From positions 62,001 to 126,000 of the forward strand of contig NZ_BBWK01000002.1 in assembly GCF_001463765.1 (NCBI RefSeq): DNA of 64,000 nt, read 5' to 3'. Under the pieces are notes generated by a model. It saw only the letters and a program-made list of their open reading frames with translations. It did no database searches and had not been told where the DNA came from. This document shows positions 42,953 to 51,873 of this stretch, one piece after another. Both the position numbers and the translations under genes were made by a program. Source of the DNA: Aureimonas sp. AU4. Its GTDB lineage: Bacteria > Pseudomonadota > Alphaproteobacteria > Rhizobiales > Rhizobiaceae. Each line of letters begins with the position of its first letter. Position 1 is the stretch's first letter.

Positions 42953-44749
42953 ATGCCTACCTATGAGGCCCCTGTCGCCGATACGCTCTTCATTCTGAAC
43001 GAGCTTCTTGGCATCGATCGCTACAACAACCTGCCGCGCTTCTCGGATGCCTCGCCCGACGTGGTGGAGGCGATCATCGGCGAGGCGGGGCGATTTGCGG
43101 CGGAGGTGTTCTTTCCGCTGAATCAGTCGGGCGACGCCGAGGGCTGCCACCGCGCCGAGGATGGCTCGGTGCGCACGCCGGAGGGGTTCAAGGAAGCCTA
43201 TGCGCAATTCCGGGACAGCGGCTGGGGCACGATCTCGACCGACCCGGATTTTGGCGGCCAGGGCCTGCCGCATACGCTGTCGGCGGCGGTGAACGAGTTC
43301 CTGTCCTCGGCCAACATGGCGCTCGCCATGTATCCGGGGCTCACGCGCGGCGCGATTGCCGCGATCGAGACCCATGGCGACGCCATCCAGAAGGGTCGCT
43401 ACCTGCCCAAGATGATCGAGGGCACGTGGACCGGCACCATGAACCTGACCGAGCCGCATTGCGGCACGGATCTCGGCCTCCTGCGCACTAGAGCGACCCC
43501 GAAGCCGGACGGCACCTATGCCCTGTCCGGTCAAAAGATCTTCATCTCCGCCGGCGAGCACGACATGGCGGAGAACATCGTCCACCTCGTTCTCGCGCGC
43601 ATCGACGGGGCACCCGCCGGCACAAAGGGTATCTCGCTGTTCATCGTGCCGAAGTTCATTGTGAACGAGGATGGCTCGCTCGGTGCGCGCAACGGTGTTT
43701 CCTGCGGCTCCATCGAAGAGAAGATGGGCATCCACGGCAACGCCACCTGCGTCATGAACTACGACGAGGCGACGGGATATCTGATCGGCGAGGCCGACAA
43801 GGGCCTGCGCGCCATGTTCACGATGATGAACGAGGCGCGGCTCGGCGTCGGCATTCAGGGACTGGCCATCTCCGAGATCGCCTATCAGAACGCCGTCACC
43901 TACGCCCGCGATCGCGTTCAGGGCCGTTCGCTGTCGGGGACGAAGGCGCCCGAGAAGGCGGCTGATCCCATCATCGTCCATCCCGATGTGCGACGCATGC
44001 TGATGACGATGCGCTCGATCAACGAAGCAGGGCGTGCGCTCGTTCTCTGGACCGCCCTGCGCGGAGACCTTTCGCATCTTGCGAGCGAGGAGAAGGAGCG
44101 CGAGGCTGCCGACGACTGGATGGGCTTGATGACGCCGGTCATCAAAGGCGTCCTCACCGACAAGGGCTTCGAGAACGCCGTTCTTGCGCAGCAGATCTAC
44201 GGCGGCCACGGCTATGTGCGCGAATGGGGCATGGAGCAGTTCGTGCGCGACGCCCGCATCGCGCAGATCTACGAGGGCGCGAACGGCATCCAGGCGTTGG
44301 ACCTTGTGGGACGAAAGCTCGCCCTGAACGGCGGAAGGGCCCTCCAGGCCTTCTTCAAGGAAGTCGGCGCCTTCTGCGAGGACAACCGCGCCGACGAGGC
44401 GTTGGCGCCGCTGACCAAGCCCCTCAAGAAAGGTCTCAACGACCTGCAGGCCGCCACCATGTGGCTGATGCAGAACGCGATGGCCAAGCCCGACAACGCT
44501 GGCGCGGCCTCCACCGACTACATGCACCTCTTCGGGCTCGTCGCGCTCGGCTACATGTGGGGTCGCATGGTGAAGGTCGCGCAGGAGAAGCTGGCGCAGG
44601 GCGCCAACGGCCATTCGGCCTTCTACGAGAACAAGCTCGTCACGGCGCGCTTCTTCATGGACCGCCTGATGCCGGAGACCGCCGCGCATCTTGCCCGAAT
44701 CTCGTCGGGCGCCGACTCCATGATGACGCTGAACGCCGACGCCTTCTGA
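42953..44749 (+). CDS. acyl-CoA dehydrogenase (FadE-like, long form)
   Basis: FAD-dependent first step of beta-oxidation. The 598-residue protein shows the acyl-CoA dehydrogenase signatures MNLTEPHCGTDLGLLRTRA and QIYGGHGYVREWGMEQFVRD, the latter with the catalytic-loop glutamate region and adenine-binding segment. A C-terminal extension of about 120 residues is typical of the DUF5110-free long ACADs found beside fadA/fadB. GGGAG seven bases upstream supports the ATG at 42953. The thiolase gene follows after 59 bp, so they form an operon controlled by the palindrome upstream. Confidence 0.92.
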   Translation: MPTYEAPVADTLFILNELLGIDRYNNLPRFSDASPDVVEAIIGEAGRFAAEVFFPLNQSGDAEGCHRAEDGSVRTPEGFKEAYAQFRDSGWGTISTDPDFGGQGLPHTLSAAVNEFLSSANMALAMYPGLTRGAIAAIETHGDAIQKGRYLPKMIEGTWTGTMNLTEPHCGTDLGLLRTRATPKPDGTYALSGQKIFISAGEHDMAENIVHLVLARIDGAPAGTKGISLFIVPKFIVNEDGSLGARNGVSCGSIEEKMGIHGNATCVMNYDEATGYLIGEADKGLRAMFTMMNEARLGVGIQGLAISEIAYQNAVTYARDRVQGRSLSGTKAPEKAADPIIVHPDVRRMLMTMRSINEAGRALVLWTALRGDLSHLASEEKEREAADDWMGLMTPVIKGVLTDKGFENAVLAQQIYGGHGYVREWGMEQFVRDARIAQIYEGANGIQALDLVGRKLALNGGRALQAFFKEVGAFCEDNRADEALAPLTKPLKKGLNDLQAATMWLMQNAMAKPDNAGAASTDYMHLFGLVALGYMWGRMVKVAQEKLAQGANGHSAFYENKLVTARFFMDRLMPETAAHLARISSGADSMMTLNADAF

Positions 44750-44808
44750 GGCGACACGTCACGAACCGCACAGGGGCGTCGCCACGCGCGGGGCCGGGAG
44801 ACACGATC

Positions 44809-46017
44809 ATGACCGAAGCCTTCATCTACGATCACGTCCGCACCCCTCGCGGCCGCGGCAAGAAGGACGGGGCGCTGCATGAGGTTCCGGCCGTACGGCT
44901 CGGTGCCCGGGTGCTCGAGGCCTTGCGCGACCGCAACGGCATCGAGACGGCAAAGGTGGATGACATCATCTTCGGATGCGTCGATCCCGTCGGCGAGGCC
45001 GGTTCGGTGATTCCGAAGGCCTCGGCCTTCGAGGCGGGCTACGACTTCGCAGCGCCCGGCATGCAGATCTCCCGCTTCTGCGCCTCCGGCCTCGATGCGG
45101 TAAACCTCGGCGCCGCGAAGGTGGCCTTCGGGTCCGACGACCTCGTGATCGCGGGCGGCGTCGAATCCATGTCGCGCGTCGGCATGGGCATGTCGGGCGG
45201 GGCGTGGATCATGGACCCTTCCGTCGCGATCCCCGCCTACTTCATGCCCCAGGGCGTATCGGCCGACCTGATCGCCACCAAGTACGGCTTCACGCGCGAC
45301 GACGTCGACGCCTACGCCGTCGAGTCGCAGAAGCGCGCCGCTCGCTCCTGGGAGGAAGGGCGTTTCGCTCGCTCCGTCGTGCCGGTGCGCGACCAGAACG
45401 GACTCGTGATCCTCGACCGTGACGAGCACATGCGTCCGGGCACCGACATGCAGTCTCTCGGCAGCCTCAATGCCTCCTTCGCCATGTTCGGCGAAATGGG
45501 TGGCTACGATGCGGTCGGCATCCAAGCCCATCCGGAGATCGAGGCGGTCGAGCACGTCCACCATGCTGGCAACTCGTCCGGCATCGTCGACGGAGCCGCG
45601 GCCGTCTTGATCGGCTCGAAGCGCGGTGGCGAGATGCTGGGCGTCAAGCCGCGCGGGCGCATCCGGGCTTTCGCCAACATCGGGTCCGATCCCGCCCTCA
45701 TGCTGACCGGTCCGGTCGACGTGACCAAGAAGCTGCTTGCCAAGACCGGCCTCTCGCTTTCGGACATCGACCTCTTCGAACTCAACGAGGCCTTCGCGGC
45801 CGTCGTTCTGCGCTACTGCCAGGCCTTCGACATCCCGATGGACAGGATGAACGTGAATGGTGGGGCCATCGCCATGGGGCACCCGCTGGGCGCGACCGGT
45901 GCGATGATCCTCGGCACGGTGCTGGACGAACTGGAACGCCAGGACAAGGAACGCGCCCTCGTTACGCTCTGCATCGGCGCAGGCATGGGAACGGCGACCA
46001 TCGTCGAGCGCGTGTAG
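44809..46017 (+). CDS. acetyl-CoA C-acyltransferase (thiolase)
   Basis: Thiolytic cleavage step of beta-oxidation. The 402-residue protein has the nucleophilic cysteine in [15 protein letters not shown], the histidine-containing [18 protein letters not shown] and the C-terminal catalytic cysteine in [19 protein letters not shown] eight bases upstream supports the start at 44809. It would act as the FadA-type partner of the hydratase/dehydrogenase at 46949, although an EAL gene on the opposite strand lies between them. Confidence 0.93.
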   Translation: MTEAFIYDHVRTPRGRGKKDGALHEVPAVRLGARVLEALRDRNGIETAKVDDIIFGCVDPVGEAGSVIPKASAFEAGYDFAAPGMQISRFCASGLDAVNLGAAKVAFGSDDLVIAGGVESMSRVGMGMSGGAWIMDPSVAIPAYFMPQGVSADLIATKYGFTRDDVDAYAVESQKRAARSWEEGRFARSVVPVRDQNGLVILDRDEHMRPGTDMQSLGSLNASFAMFGEMGGYDAVGIQAHPEIEAVEHVHHAGNSSGIVDGAAAVLIGSKRGGEMLGVKPRGRIRAFANIGSDPALMLTGPVDVTKKLLAKTGLSLSDIDLFELNEAFAAVVLRYCQAFDIPMDRMNVNGGAIAMGHPLGATGAMILGTVLDELERQDKERALVTLCIGAGMGTATIVERV

Positions 46018-46040
46018 CCGCCGTGCCGCTCGTCATGCGC

Positions 46041-46826
46041 TCAGTGTCGCAGGAGCGACGCCTCGGCCGACATCGCGACCGGCTGGACGCTCAGCGCAGG
46101 CAGTCGCTCGAACTCGGGCCGGGCGAAGTAGTAGCCCTGGAAAAGATTGATGCCGGCGGCATGCGCGACCTTGAACTCCCCCTCGGTCTCGATCCCCTCG
46201 GCGAGCACCGTGATACCGAGTTCGCGCGCGGCCGCCGCAAGCGATGCCACGACGATCTGGCGCGGCCGACTGCGATCGATGCCGCGCAGCAGCTTCATGT
46301 CGATCTTGATGAGGTCCGGCTGGAACTCGACGAGCAGGCCGAGCCCTGCATAACCGGCACCGAAGTCGTCCAGGGCGGTGATGAATCCCTGTCGGCGGTA
46401 TTCGGTCAGAATGTTCTGAAGATGACCCGTATCGACGATCTCCTCGTTCTCGGTGAACTCGAACATCATCGCGCCGAGCGGGAAGCTGTTGCGGCGCGCG
46501 GCAAGCAAGGTGGCTCGGAGGCAGGCCGCCGGGTCGTAGACCGCGTTGGGCAGGAAGTTGATCGACAGCCGAAGCTCGGCGTCGCTCGGGTACAGGCGCG
46601 AGGCGAGCTCGATCGCCTTGACGCGGCAAGCCTGGTCGAACCGGTACTTCTGCTCGGGCGAGACGCGGGAGAGGATGGCGAACGCGCCCTCCCCGTTCAC
46701 GCCCCGCACCAGCGCCTCGTAGCCCCAGACCCGCTCGGCCTGCAGGTCGTAGATCGGCTGGAAGGCCATCGAGAAGTCGAAGTCGAGTTGGGCGCCGCCC
46801 TGGCAGCCGTCGCAGCTCGCGTTCAT
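46041..46826 (-). CDS. EAL-domain c-di-GMP phosphodiesterase
   Basis: A 261-residue protein that is a stand-alone EAL domain after a 15-residue Cys-containing N-terminus (ASCDGCQGG). Catalytic features are intact: YEALVRG (EAL), Asn in LRLSINFLP, Glu in MFEFTENEEI, LDDFGAGYAGLG, IKIDMKLL, LAEGIETEGE and FQGYYFARP. It should therefore be active rather than a degenerate receptor. AAGGGA eight bases before 46826 decides the start. It lies between the thiolase and fadB-like genes on the other strand; the link to fatty-acid metabolism is positional only. Confidence 0.9.
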   Translation of the reverse strand: MNASCDGCQGGAQLDFDFSMAFQPIYDLQAERVWGYEALVRGVNGEGAFAILSRVSPEQKYRFDQACRVKAIELASRLYPSDAELRLSINFLPNAVYDPAACLRATLLAARRNSFPLGAMMFEFTENEEIVDTGHLQNILTEYRRQGFITALDDFGAGYAGLGLLVEFQPDLIKIDMKLLRGIDRSRPRQIVVASLAAAARELGITVLAEGIETEGEFKVAHAAGINLFQGYYFARPEFERLPALSVQPVAMSAEASLLRH

Positions 46827-46948
46827 GGCGTCTGTCCCTTCGGAAAGTTGTTGCGCGATCATCGCAGCCCGATCCTTCAAGAGTCCTACCGCCCCGCACG
46901 CCATTCGAGAGCCGGCCAAAGGCCTCAACGCATCTTGGGAGCAACCGC

Positions 46949-49147
46949 ATGAGCTACCGGAACTTCACGATCGAGACGGACGCGGACGGCATCGCGCTCG
47001 TGACGTGGGATATGCACGACCGATCGATGAACGTCTTCACCGAGGAGGTGATGGAGGAACTCGACCGCATCACCGATCAGGTCGTCGCGGACGGCGCGGT
47101 GAAGGGCGTCGTCTTTACCTCGGGCAAGGCGGGCAGCTTCTCCGGCGGCGCGGATCTCAAGATGCTGCGCGGCATGTTCGACGCCTATGAGTCGAAGCTC
47201 GCGGTCGATCGGGAGGGTGCCGTTGCGGAACTCTTCGAGCGAGCGGGCCGCATGTCCTGGCTGTATCGTAAGATCGAAACCTGCGGGAAGCCGTTCGTCG
47301 CCGCCATCAACGGCGTCTGCATGGGCGGCGCCTTCGAACTGGCGCTTGCCTGCCATGCGCGCGTTGCGGCCGCGGAGGCGAAGATGGGCTTGCCCGAGGT
47401 CAAGGTCGGCATCTTCCCGGGCGCCGGCGGAACGCAGCGCGTTCCACGCCTCGCCGATACGCAGTCCGCGCTCCAGATGCTGCTGAAGGGCGAGACGCTT
47501 TCCGCCTCGAAGGCGAAGGGCATGAAGCTCGTTGACGAGGTCGTGCCGGCCGCTGAACTGGTCGAGCGCGCGAAGGCGATGCTGCGGAGCGGCGTGAAGC
47601 CCGTGAAGCCTTGGGACGAGAAGGGCTTCAAGCTGCCGTCCGGCCCGGTCTATTCGGCGGCCGGGGCGCAGACCTGGCCGGCGGTCTCCTCGCTCTACCG
47701 CAAGGAGACGAACGACAACTACCCGGGCGCGCGCGCGATTGTGAAATGCGTGTACGAGGGTCTGCTCCTGCCCATCGATACGGCCCTCAAGGTCGAGCAG
47801 CGCTATTTTGCAAGTGTGCTGCAGACCACCGAAGCGGCGATGATGATCCGCTCGCTCTTCGTCTCCATGCAGGCGCTCGGCAAAGGCGCACGACGTCCCG
47901 CGAACGTTCCAGCCAAGGCCATTCGCAAGGTTGGCATCGTCGGCGCCGGTTTCATGGGCGCAGGCATCGGCTATGTCGCGGCGAAGGCCGGAATCGACGT
48001 CGTGCTGGTCGACCGTGACCAGGCAGCGGCCGACAAGGGCAAGGCGCATTCGGCGGGCCTCCTGGAGGCGGCCGCCAAGAAGGGACGCTCGACGCCCGCC
48101 GAGGCCGAAGCCGTGCTCTCACGCATCACCGCGACGCCCGACTATGCCGCGCTCGCCGACGCCGATCTCGTCGTCGAGGCGGTGTTCGAGGACCGGGAGG
48201 TCAAGGCGGAGGTGACGCGCCGCGTCGCGGCGGTTCTGAAGCCGGACGCGATCTACGCGTCCAATACCTCGACGCTGCCGATCACCGGGCTCGCGGAAGC
48301 CTTTCCCGATCCCAAGCGCTTCATCGGCATCCACTTCTTCTCGCCGGTTGATCGGATGATGCTGACCGAGGTCATCCTTGGAAAGGAGACAGGTGACGAG
48401 GCGCTGGCGGTGGCGCTCGACTTCGTGCGGGCTATCAAGAAGACCCCGATCGTCGTCAACGACACGCGCGGCTTCTTCGCCAACCGCTGCGTCCTGCGCT
48501 ACATTTCCGAAGCGTACGACATGCTTGTCGAGGGCGTTCCACCGGCGATGATCGAGAACGCCGCGAAGTTCGCCGGCATGCCGGTCGGCCCGCTCGCGCT
48601 CAACGACGAGACGGCGGTCGACCTTAGCCAGAAGATCATGCGCGCGGCGATCCGCGACATGGGTGAAAAAGCGGTCGATCCGCGCCACCTAGCGCTCGTC
48701 AACGACATGGTGGACAAGGAGGGCCGCCTCGGACGCAAGGCCGGGAAGGGTTTCTACGACTACCCCGCCAAACCGGCCAAGAAGAGCCTCTGGCCCGGCC
48801 TAAAGGAGCGCTTCCCGCAGAAGCCCGCCGATGAGGTCGACTTCGAGGAACTCAAGCAGCGCTTTCTCGTCACGATGGCGCTCGAGGCGGCTCGTACGAT
48901 GGAAGAAGGCGTCGTGACGGACCCACGCGAGGCCGATGTCGGCTCGATCCTCGGCTTCGGCTATGCTCCTTACACCGGCGGAACGATCAGCTACATAGAC
49001 GGCATGGGGGCGAAGGCTTTCGTTGCCCTCTGCGAGAAGCTGGAAAGGCGATACGGCGAGCGCTTCCGCCCGACGCCTCTCCTGCGCGACATGGCCGCCC
49101 AGGGGGAGACCTTCTACAAGCGCTTTGCGCCAGCGGAAGCCGCCTGA
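46949..49147 (+). CDS. enoyl-CoA hydratase / 3-hydroxyacyl-CoA dehydrogenase fusion
   Basis: A 732-residue FadB/FadJ-type protein catalysing hydration and NAD-dependent oxidation in beta-oxidation. The N-terminal crotonase domain (1-190) has SGKAGSFSGGADLKML and INGVCMGGAFELALA, with the catalytic Glu in GLPEVKVGIFPGAGGTQR. The dehydrogenase domain begins at VGIVGAGFMGAGIGYVAAKA (about 330), with IGIHFFSPVDRMML and the C-terminal helical domain ending GFGYAPYTGG. GGGAG precedes the start. It completes the cycle with the dehydrogenase and thiolase upstream. Confidence 0.94.
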   Translation: MSYRNFTIETDADGIALVTWDMHDRSMNVFTEEVMEELDRITDQVVADGAVKGVVFTSGKAGSFSGGADLKMLRGMFDAYESKLAVDREGAVAELFERAGRMSWLYRKIETCGKPFVAAINGVCMGGAFELALACHARVAAAEAKMGLPEVKVGIFPGAGGTQRVPRLADTQSALQMLLKGETLSASKAKGMKLVDEVVPAAELVERAKAMLRSGVKPVKPWDEKGFKLPSGPVYSAAGAQTWPAVSSLYRKETNDNYPGARAIVKCVYEGLLLPIDTALKVEQRYFASVLQTTEAAMMIRSLFVSMQALGKGARRPANVPAKAIRKVGIVGAGFMGAGIGYVAAKAGIDVVLVDRDQAAADKGKAHSAGLLEAAAKKGRSTPAEAEAVLSRITATPDYAALADADLVVEAVFEDREVKAEVTRRVAAVLKPDAIYASNTSTLPITGLAEAFPDPKRFIGIHFFSPVDRMMLTEVILGKETGDEALAVALDFVRAIKKTPIVVNDTRGFFANRCVLRYISEAYDMLVEGVPPAMIENAAKFAGMPVGPLALNDETAVDLSQKIMRAAIRDMGEKAVDPRHLALVNDMVDKEGRLGRKAGKGFYDYPAKPAKKSLWPGLKERFPQKPADEVDFEELKQRFLVTMALEAARTMEEGVVTDPREADVGSILGFGYAPYTGGTISYIDGMGAKAFVALCEKLERRYGERFRPTPLLRDMAAQGETFYKRFAPAEAA

Positions 49148-49155
49148 TCGGACGC

Positions 49156-49187
49156 GGCGGGGTCCGATCTCTCCGGACGGCCCCGCC
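49156..49187. terminator. hairpin between convergent fadB-like and YihY genes
   Basis: GGCGGGG pairs with CCCCGCC and, after a 3-base bulge, TCCG with CGGA, around a 7-base loop. A pyrimidine-rich stretch follows on the plus strand. It probably terminates the beta-oxidation transcript and may act in both directions. Confidence 0.55.
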
Positions 49188-49201
49188 CTCGCTCTCTTCG
49201 T

Positions 49202-50230
49202 TCAGACTTCCCGCTTCTCGCGCACGATCGAGCGACCGATCGTGTCGGCGACACGCGCGCCGCGCGCGCCGATCGGTTTGTCCGGCGCGTCGGTCGTGTC
49301 CAACGCGGTCTGGTGTTCCATTTCGGCATTGATCTCGGCGCCGATGATGAAGATCGTGGACGAGATCCAGACCCACATCATGAAGCCGATCACGGCACCC
49401 AAGGAGCCATAGGTGGCGTTGTAGTTCGCAAAGCTGCGCAGATACCAGGAAAAGGCGATCGAGGCGGCCAGCCAGACGAGGGCCGTGAGGACGGCGCCAA
49501 ACAGCACCCAGGTCCACCGCGCGCGGTTGCGGCTAGGGCCGTAACGGTAGATCATGCTGATCGAGCCGACGATCACCACGAACGCGACCGGCCAGCGAAG
49601 TGCCGCAATCAGCTCATCGGACCAGCTCGAGGCGCCAAAAACACCCATCAGGATCGGGACGACGCCGACGGTCACGATCATCACGATGCCGATGAAGACG
49701 GCGGCGATCGTGAAGCAGAACGCAACAGCGTTGAGCTTCAGGAAGCTGCGCTCCTCCTGTTCGCCATAAGCGACGTTCATCGCCTCGAAGAGCGTCTTGA
49801 TTCCGTTGTTCGCGCTCCAAAGCGAAAACAGAAGGCCCGTAACAAAGTTCAGCGATAGCGAGGCCGGATCCCGGCTCGCCAGATATTCAAGCTGGGAGGT
49901 GAGGATGTCGGTACCGGCCTGCGGCAGGAAGCGTCCGATGAAGGCGATGTGCTCTGCGATCGTGCTGGGGTCGGCGACAATCCCGTAGAGCGAGACGAAG
50001 ACGGCGAAGGCCGGGAACAAGGCGAGAAGCAGGTAGAAGGTCGCGCCCGCCGCGATCAGCATCACACGGTCTTCGAAGAACGAGTACCACAGCCGGACCG
50101 CGATATCCTTCCAGCCCTGCCACGGAATCTCGAATGGGCCGCTCGCGTCGCGGCCTCGTCCCGGCTCGCTCGCGCGCCGACGCACCTCCTCGGTGGTGTT
50201 CGGAGCGAAACGAAGTCCCGGCGATCCCAT
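49202..50230 (-). CDS. YihY/virulence factor BrkB family membrane protein
   Basis: A 342-residue inner-membrane protein with six hydrophobic segments and a charged N-terminal tail of about 45 residues. Family features are AGATFYLLLALFPAFAVFVSLYG, SLWSANNGIKTLFEAMNVAYG, the helix pair with VFIGIVMIVTVGVVPILMG, and YGSLGAVIGFMMWVW. It was once thought to be ribonuclease BN; the function is unsettled. GGAG six bases before 50230 decides the start over upstream in-frame codons without a ribosome site. Confidence 0.87.
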   Translation of the reverse strand: MGSPGLRFAPNTTEEVRRRASEPGRGRDASGPFEIPWQGWKDIAVRLWYSFFEDRVMLIAAGATFYLLLALFPAFAVFVSLYGIVADPSTIAEHIAFIGRFLPQAGTDILTSQLEYLASRDPASLSLNFVTGLLFSLWSANNGIKTLFEAMNVAYGEQEERSFLKLNAVAFCFTIAAVFIGIVMIVTVGVVPILMGVFGASSWSDELIAALRWPVAFVVIVGSISMIYRYGPSRNRARWTWVLFGAVLTALVWLAASIAFSWYLRSFANYNATYGSLGAVIGFMMWVWISSTIFIIGAEINAEMEHQTALDTTDAPDKPIGARGARVADTIGRSIVREKREV

Positions 50231-50457
50231 CGGTGTCTCCAAGAAGCGATCAAGCGAAGCGCTGATCGCAACCATTTGCCACGAAATGCGTGCTCTGACT
50301 TGCAAGTTCCGGCGGAGGTTGTGGAGAACGTAGGAAGCTCGGTCGTTCGACGTTCAATGTCGCTGCTTTCCGCAGGGACTTACCAAACCACCGGAAGGAC
50401 TATATTCCTCTCCATGTGCCCGTTTTCTGGCTGGGTACGTTGCGCGGATAGACTGCC

Positions 50458-51102
50458 ATGTTTTCCCATGACCATATTTGGGCAGCTATCGACCGGGTCG
50501 CGCGCAGCTGCGATCTATCTCCCTCCGCGTTGGCCCGGCGGGCGGGGCTCGACTCCACCACCTTCAACCCGTCCAAACGGTTTTCGGCGGACGGCCGGCC
50601 GCGCTGGCCCTCGACGGAATCGATCGCCAAGGTTCTAGAAGCCGGTGGAGTATCGTTCGACCAGTTTGCCTCGCTCGTTTCAGCAGTCCAGTCCACGACA
50701 ACGCCAGCCCTGACCAAACCGCGCGGCGTTCCCCTGCTCGGGCATGCGCAAGCCGGCCATGACGGCTATTTCGACGACGCCGGATTCCCGATCGGCGAGG
50801 GCTGGGATCGCATCGACCTTCCAGGCGTGACGGAGGGCACCTATGCGCTCGAAGTCTCCGGACGATCCATGGAACCGCTCTACCGCGATGGCGATATTCT
50901 CGTCGTCTCGCCAGCAGCCCAGATACGTCGAGGTGATCGGGTCGTCGCAAGGACGCGAAGCGGAGAGGTCATGGTCAAGACGTTACAGCGACGGACCGCC
51001 GGTTCGGTCGAGCTGGGGTCGATCAACCCGGACTTCCCGACCCGTAAATTCGATGTCTCCGAGATCGAGTGGATCGCCCGTGTCGTTTGGGTCAGCCAGT
51101 GA
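50458..51102 (+). CDS. LexA-like S24 peptidase-domain repressor
   Basis: A 214-residue regulator with an N-terminal HTH (SPSALARRAGLDSTTFNPSK, about 21-40) and a C-terminal S24 self-cleavage domain. The catalytic Ser137 is in SGRSMEPLYRDGD, and Lys174, 37 residues later, is in VMVKTLQRR, the LexA spacing. An Ala99-Gly100 pair in HAQAGHDG is the expected autocleavage site. No phage genes are nearby, so it is a chromosomal regulator related to cI-type repressors. No ribosome site is obvious at the ATG. It may respond to DNA damage or to a ligand. Confidence 0.88.
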   Translation: MFSHDHIWAAIDRVARSCDLSPSALARRAGLDSTTFNPSKRFSADGRPRWPSTESIAKVLEAGGVSFDQFASLVSAVQSTTTPALTKPRGVPLLGHAQAGHDGYFDDAGFPIGEGWDRIDLPGVTEGTYALEVSGRSMEPLYRDGDILVVSPAAQIRRGDRVVARTRSGEVMVKTLQRRTAGSVELGSINPDFPTRKFDVSEIEWIARVVWVSQ

Positions 51103-51179
51103 AGAGGCTCGACGATCGGGCTACCCTTCGGCCAGCCGGCAGCTAAAATGAGCCTGGCGCGATCGCCACGGATGCCACC

Positions 51180-51872
51180 ATGAACGAACTTCGGATCTCC
51201 CTCGGCCTTCTTGCCTGCATCGTGTTCCTGCTCGCGATCGCTCCAGGCAGCCCGACGCTCATATCGGTCGCTCCCGCCGGCCCGCGTGAGGTCGCGGAAC
51301 TCTCGACGGCTTCGGATGAGACAGCGGCTTCAGTCGGCTCGAATCCGGCGGAGGCCAGCCAAGTGCCGGAAACGGCGACTTCCGCGATCCGCGCCGTCGA
51401 TCCGGCCCCCTACGCTGCCGGAGACAACACGGCGCTTACGCGCGTCTCTCCTGCCGCATCGGCTTCCAAGACCTCATCCACCCAGCCCAAGCTCGAGATG
51501 TTCAATCGTCCGGTGGCAGTCGACGCCGGCACGATGAAGGCCGGGCGAACGACGCTCCGGGTCGCGGACGTCGAGCCGATCTCACCGGACACACGCTGCT
51601 CCGACGGGCCGCAGACCTGGCCATGCGGCGTTCGGGCCCGTACGGCTTTTCGCTCGTGGCTCAGGGGGCGCTCCGTTCTGTGCTCGGTTCCGCCTGACGC
51701 ACAGGGGTCCGACGATCTGACCGTTTCCTGCCTCGCGGGCGAGGCCGACATCGGCGAATGGCTCGTTGGCAACGGTTGGGCGGCCGCCAGCAGCGGCGGC
51801 CGCTATGCCGAACTCGGCGAAAGCGCCAAGAACCAACGCAAGGGTATCTGGGCCTTCGATCTCGGCCAGTAG
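51180..51872 (+). CDS. exported SNase-fold protein lacking catalytic residues
   Basis: A 230-residue protein. A signal-anchor (ISLGLLACIVFLLAIAPG) is followed by a Ser/Ala/Thr-rich linker to about residue 105. A C-terminal region resembling the staphylococcal nuclease fold follows: TTLRVADVEPISPDTRC ... CGVRARTAFRSWLRGRSV ... GEWLVGNGWA ... QRKGIWAF. The first catalytic Arg position is kept. The Glu of the VDTPE motif and the second Arg of the YGR motif are not, so nuclease activity is doubtful. It ends one base before the opposing lysS stop. Confidence 0.72.
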   Translation: MNELRISLGLLACIVFLLAIAPGSPTLISVAPAGPREVAELSTASDETAASVGSNPAEASQVPETATSAIRAVDPAPYAAGDNTALTRVSPAASASKTSSTQPKLEMFNRPVAVDAGTMKAGRTTLRVADVEPISPDTRCSDGPQTWPCGVRARTAFRSWLRGRSVLCSVPPDAQGSDDLTVSCLAGEADIGEWLVGNGWAAASSGGRYAELGESAKNQRKGIWAFDLGQ

Positions 51873-51873
51873 G

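Noticed and set aside
50306-51102. Prophage remnant suggested by the S24 cI-like repressor
   Set aside because: No integrase, att repeats, structural or lysis genes are nearby; flanking genes are YihY, an SNase-fold protein and lysS.
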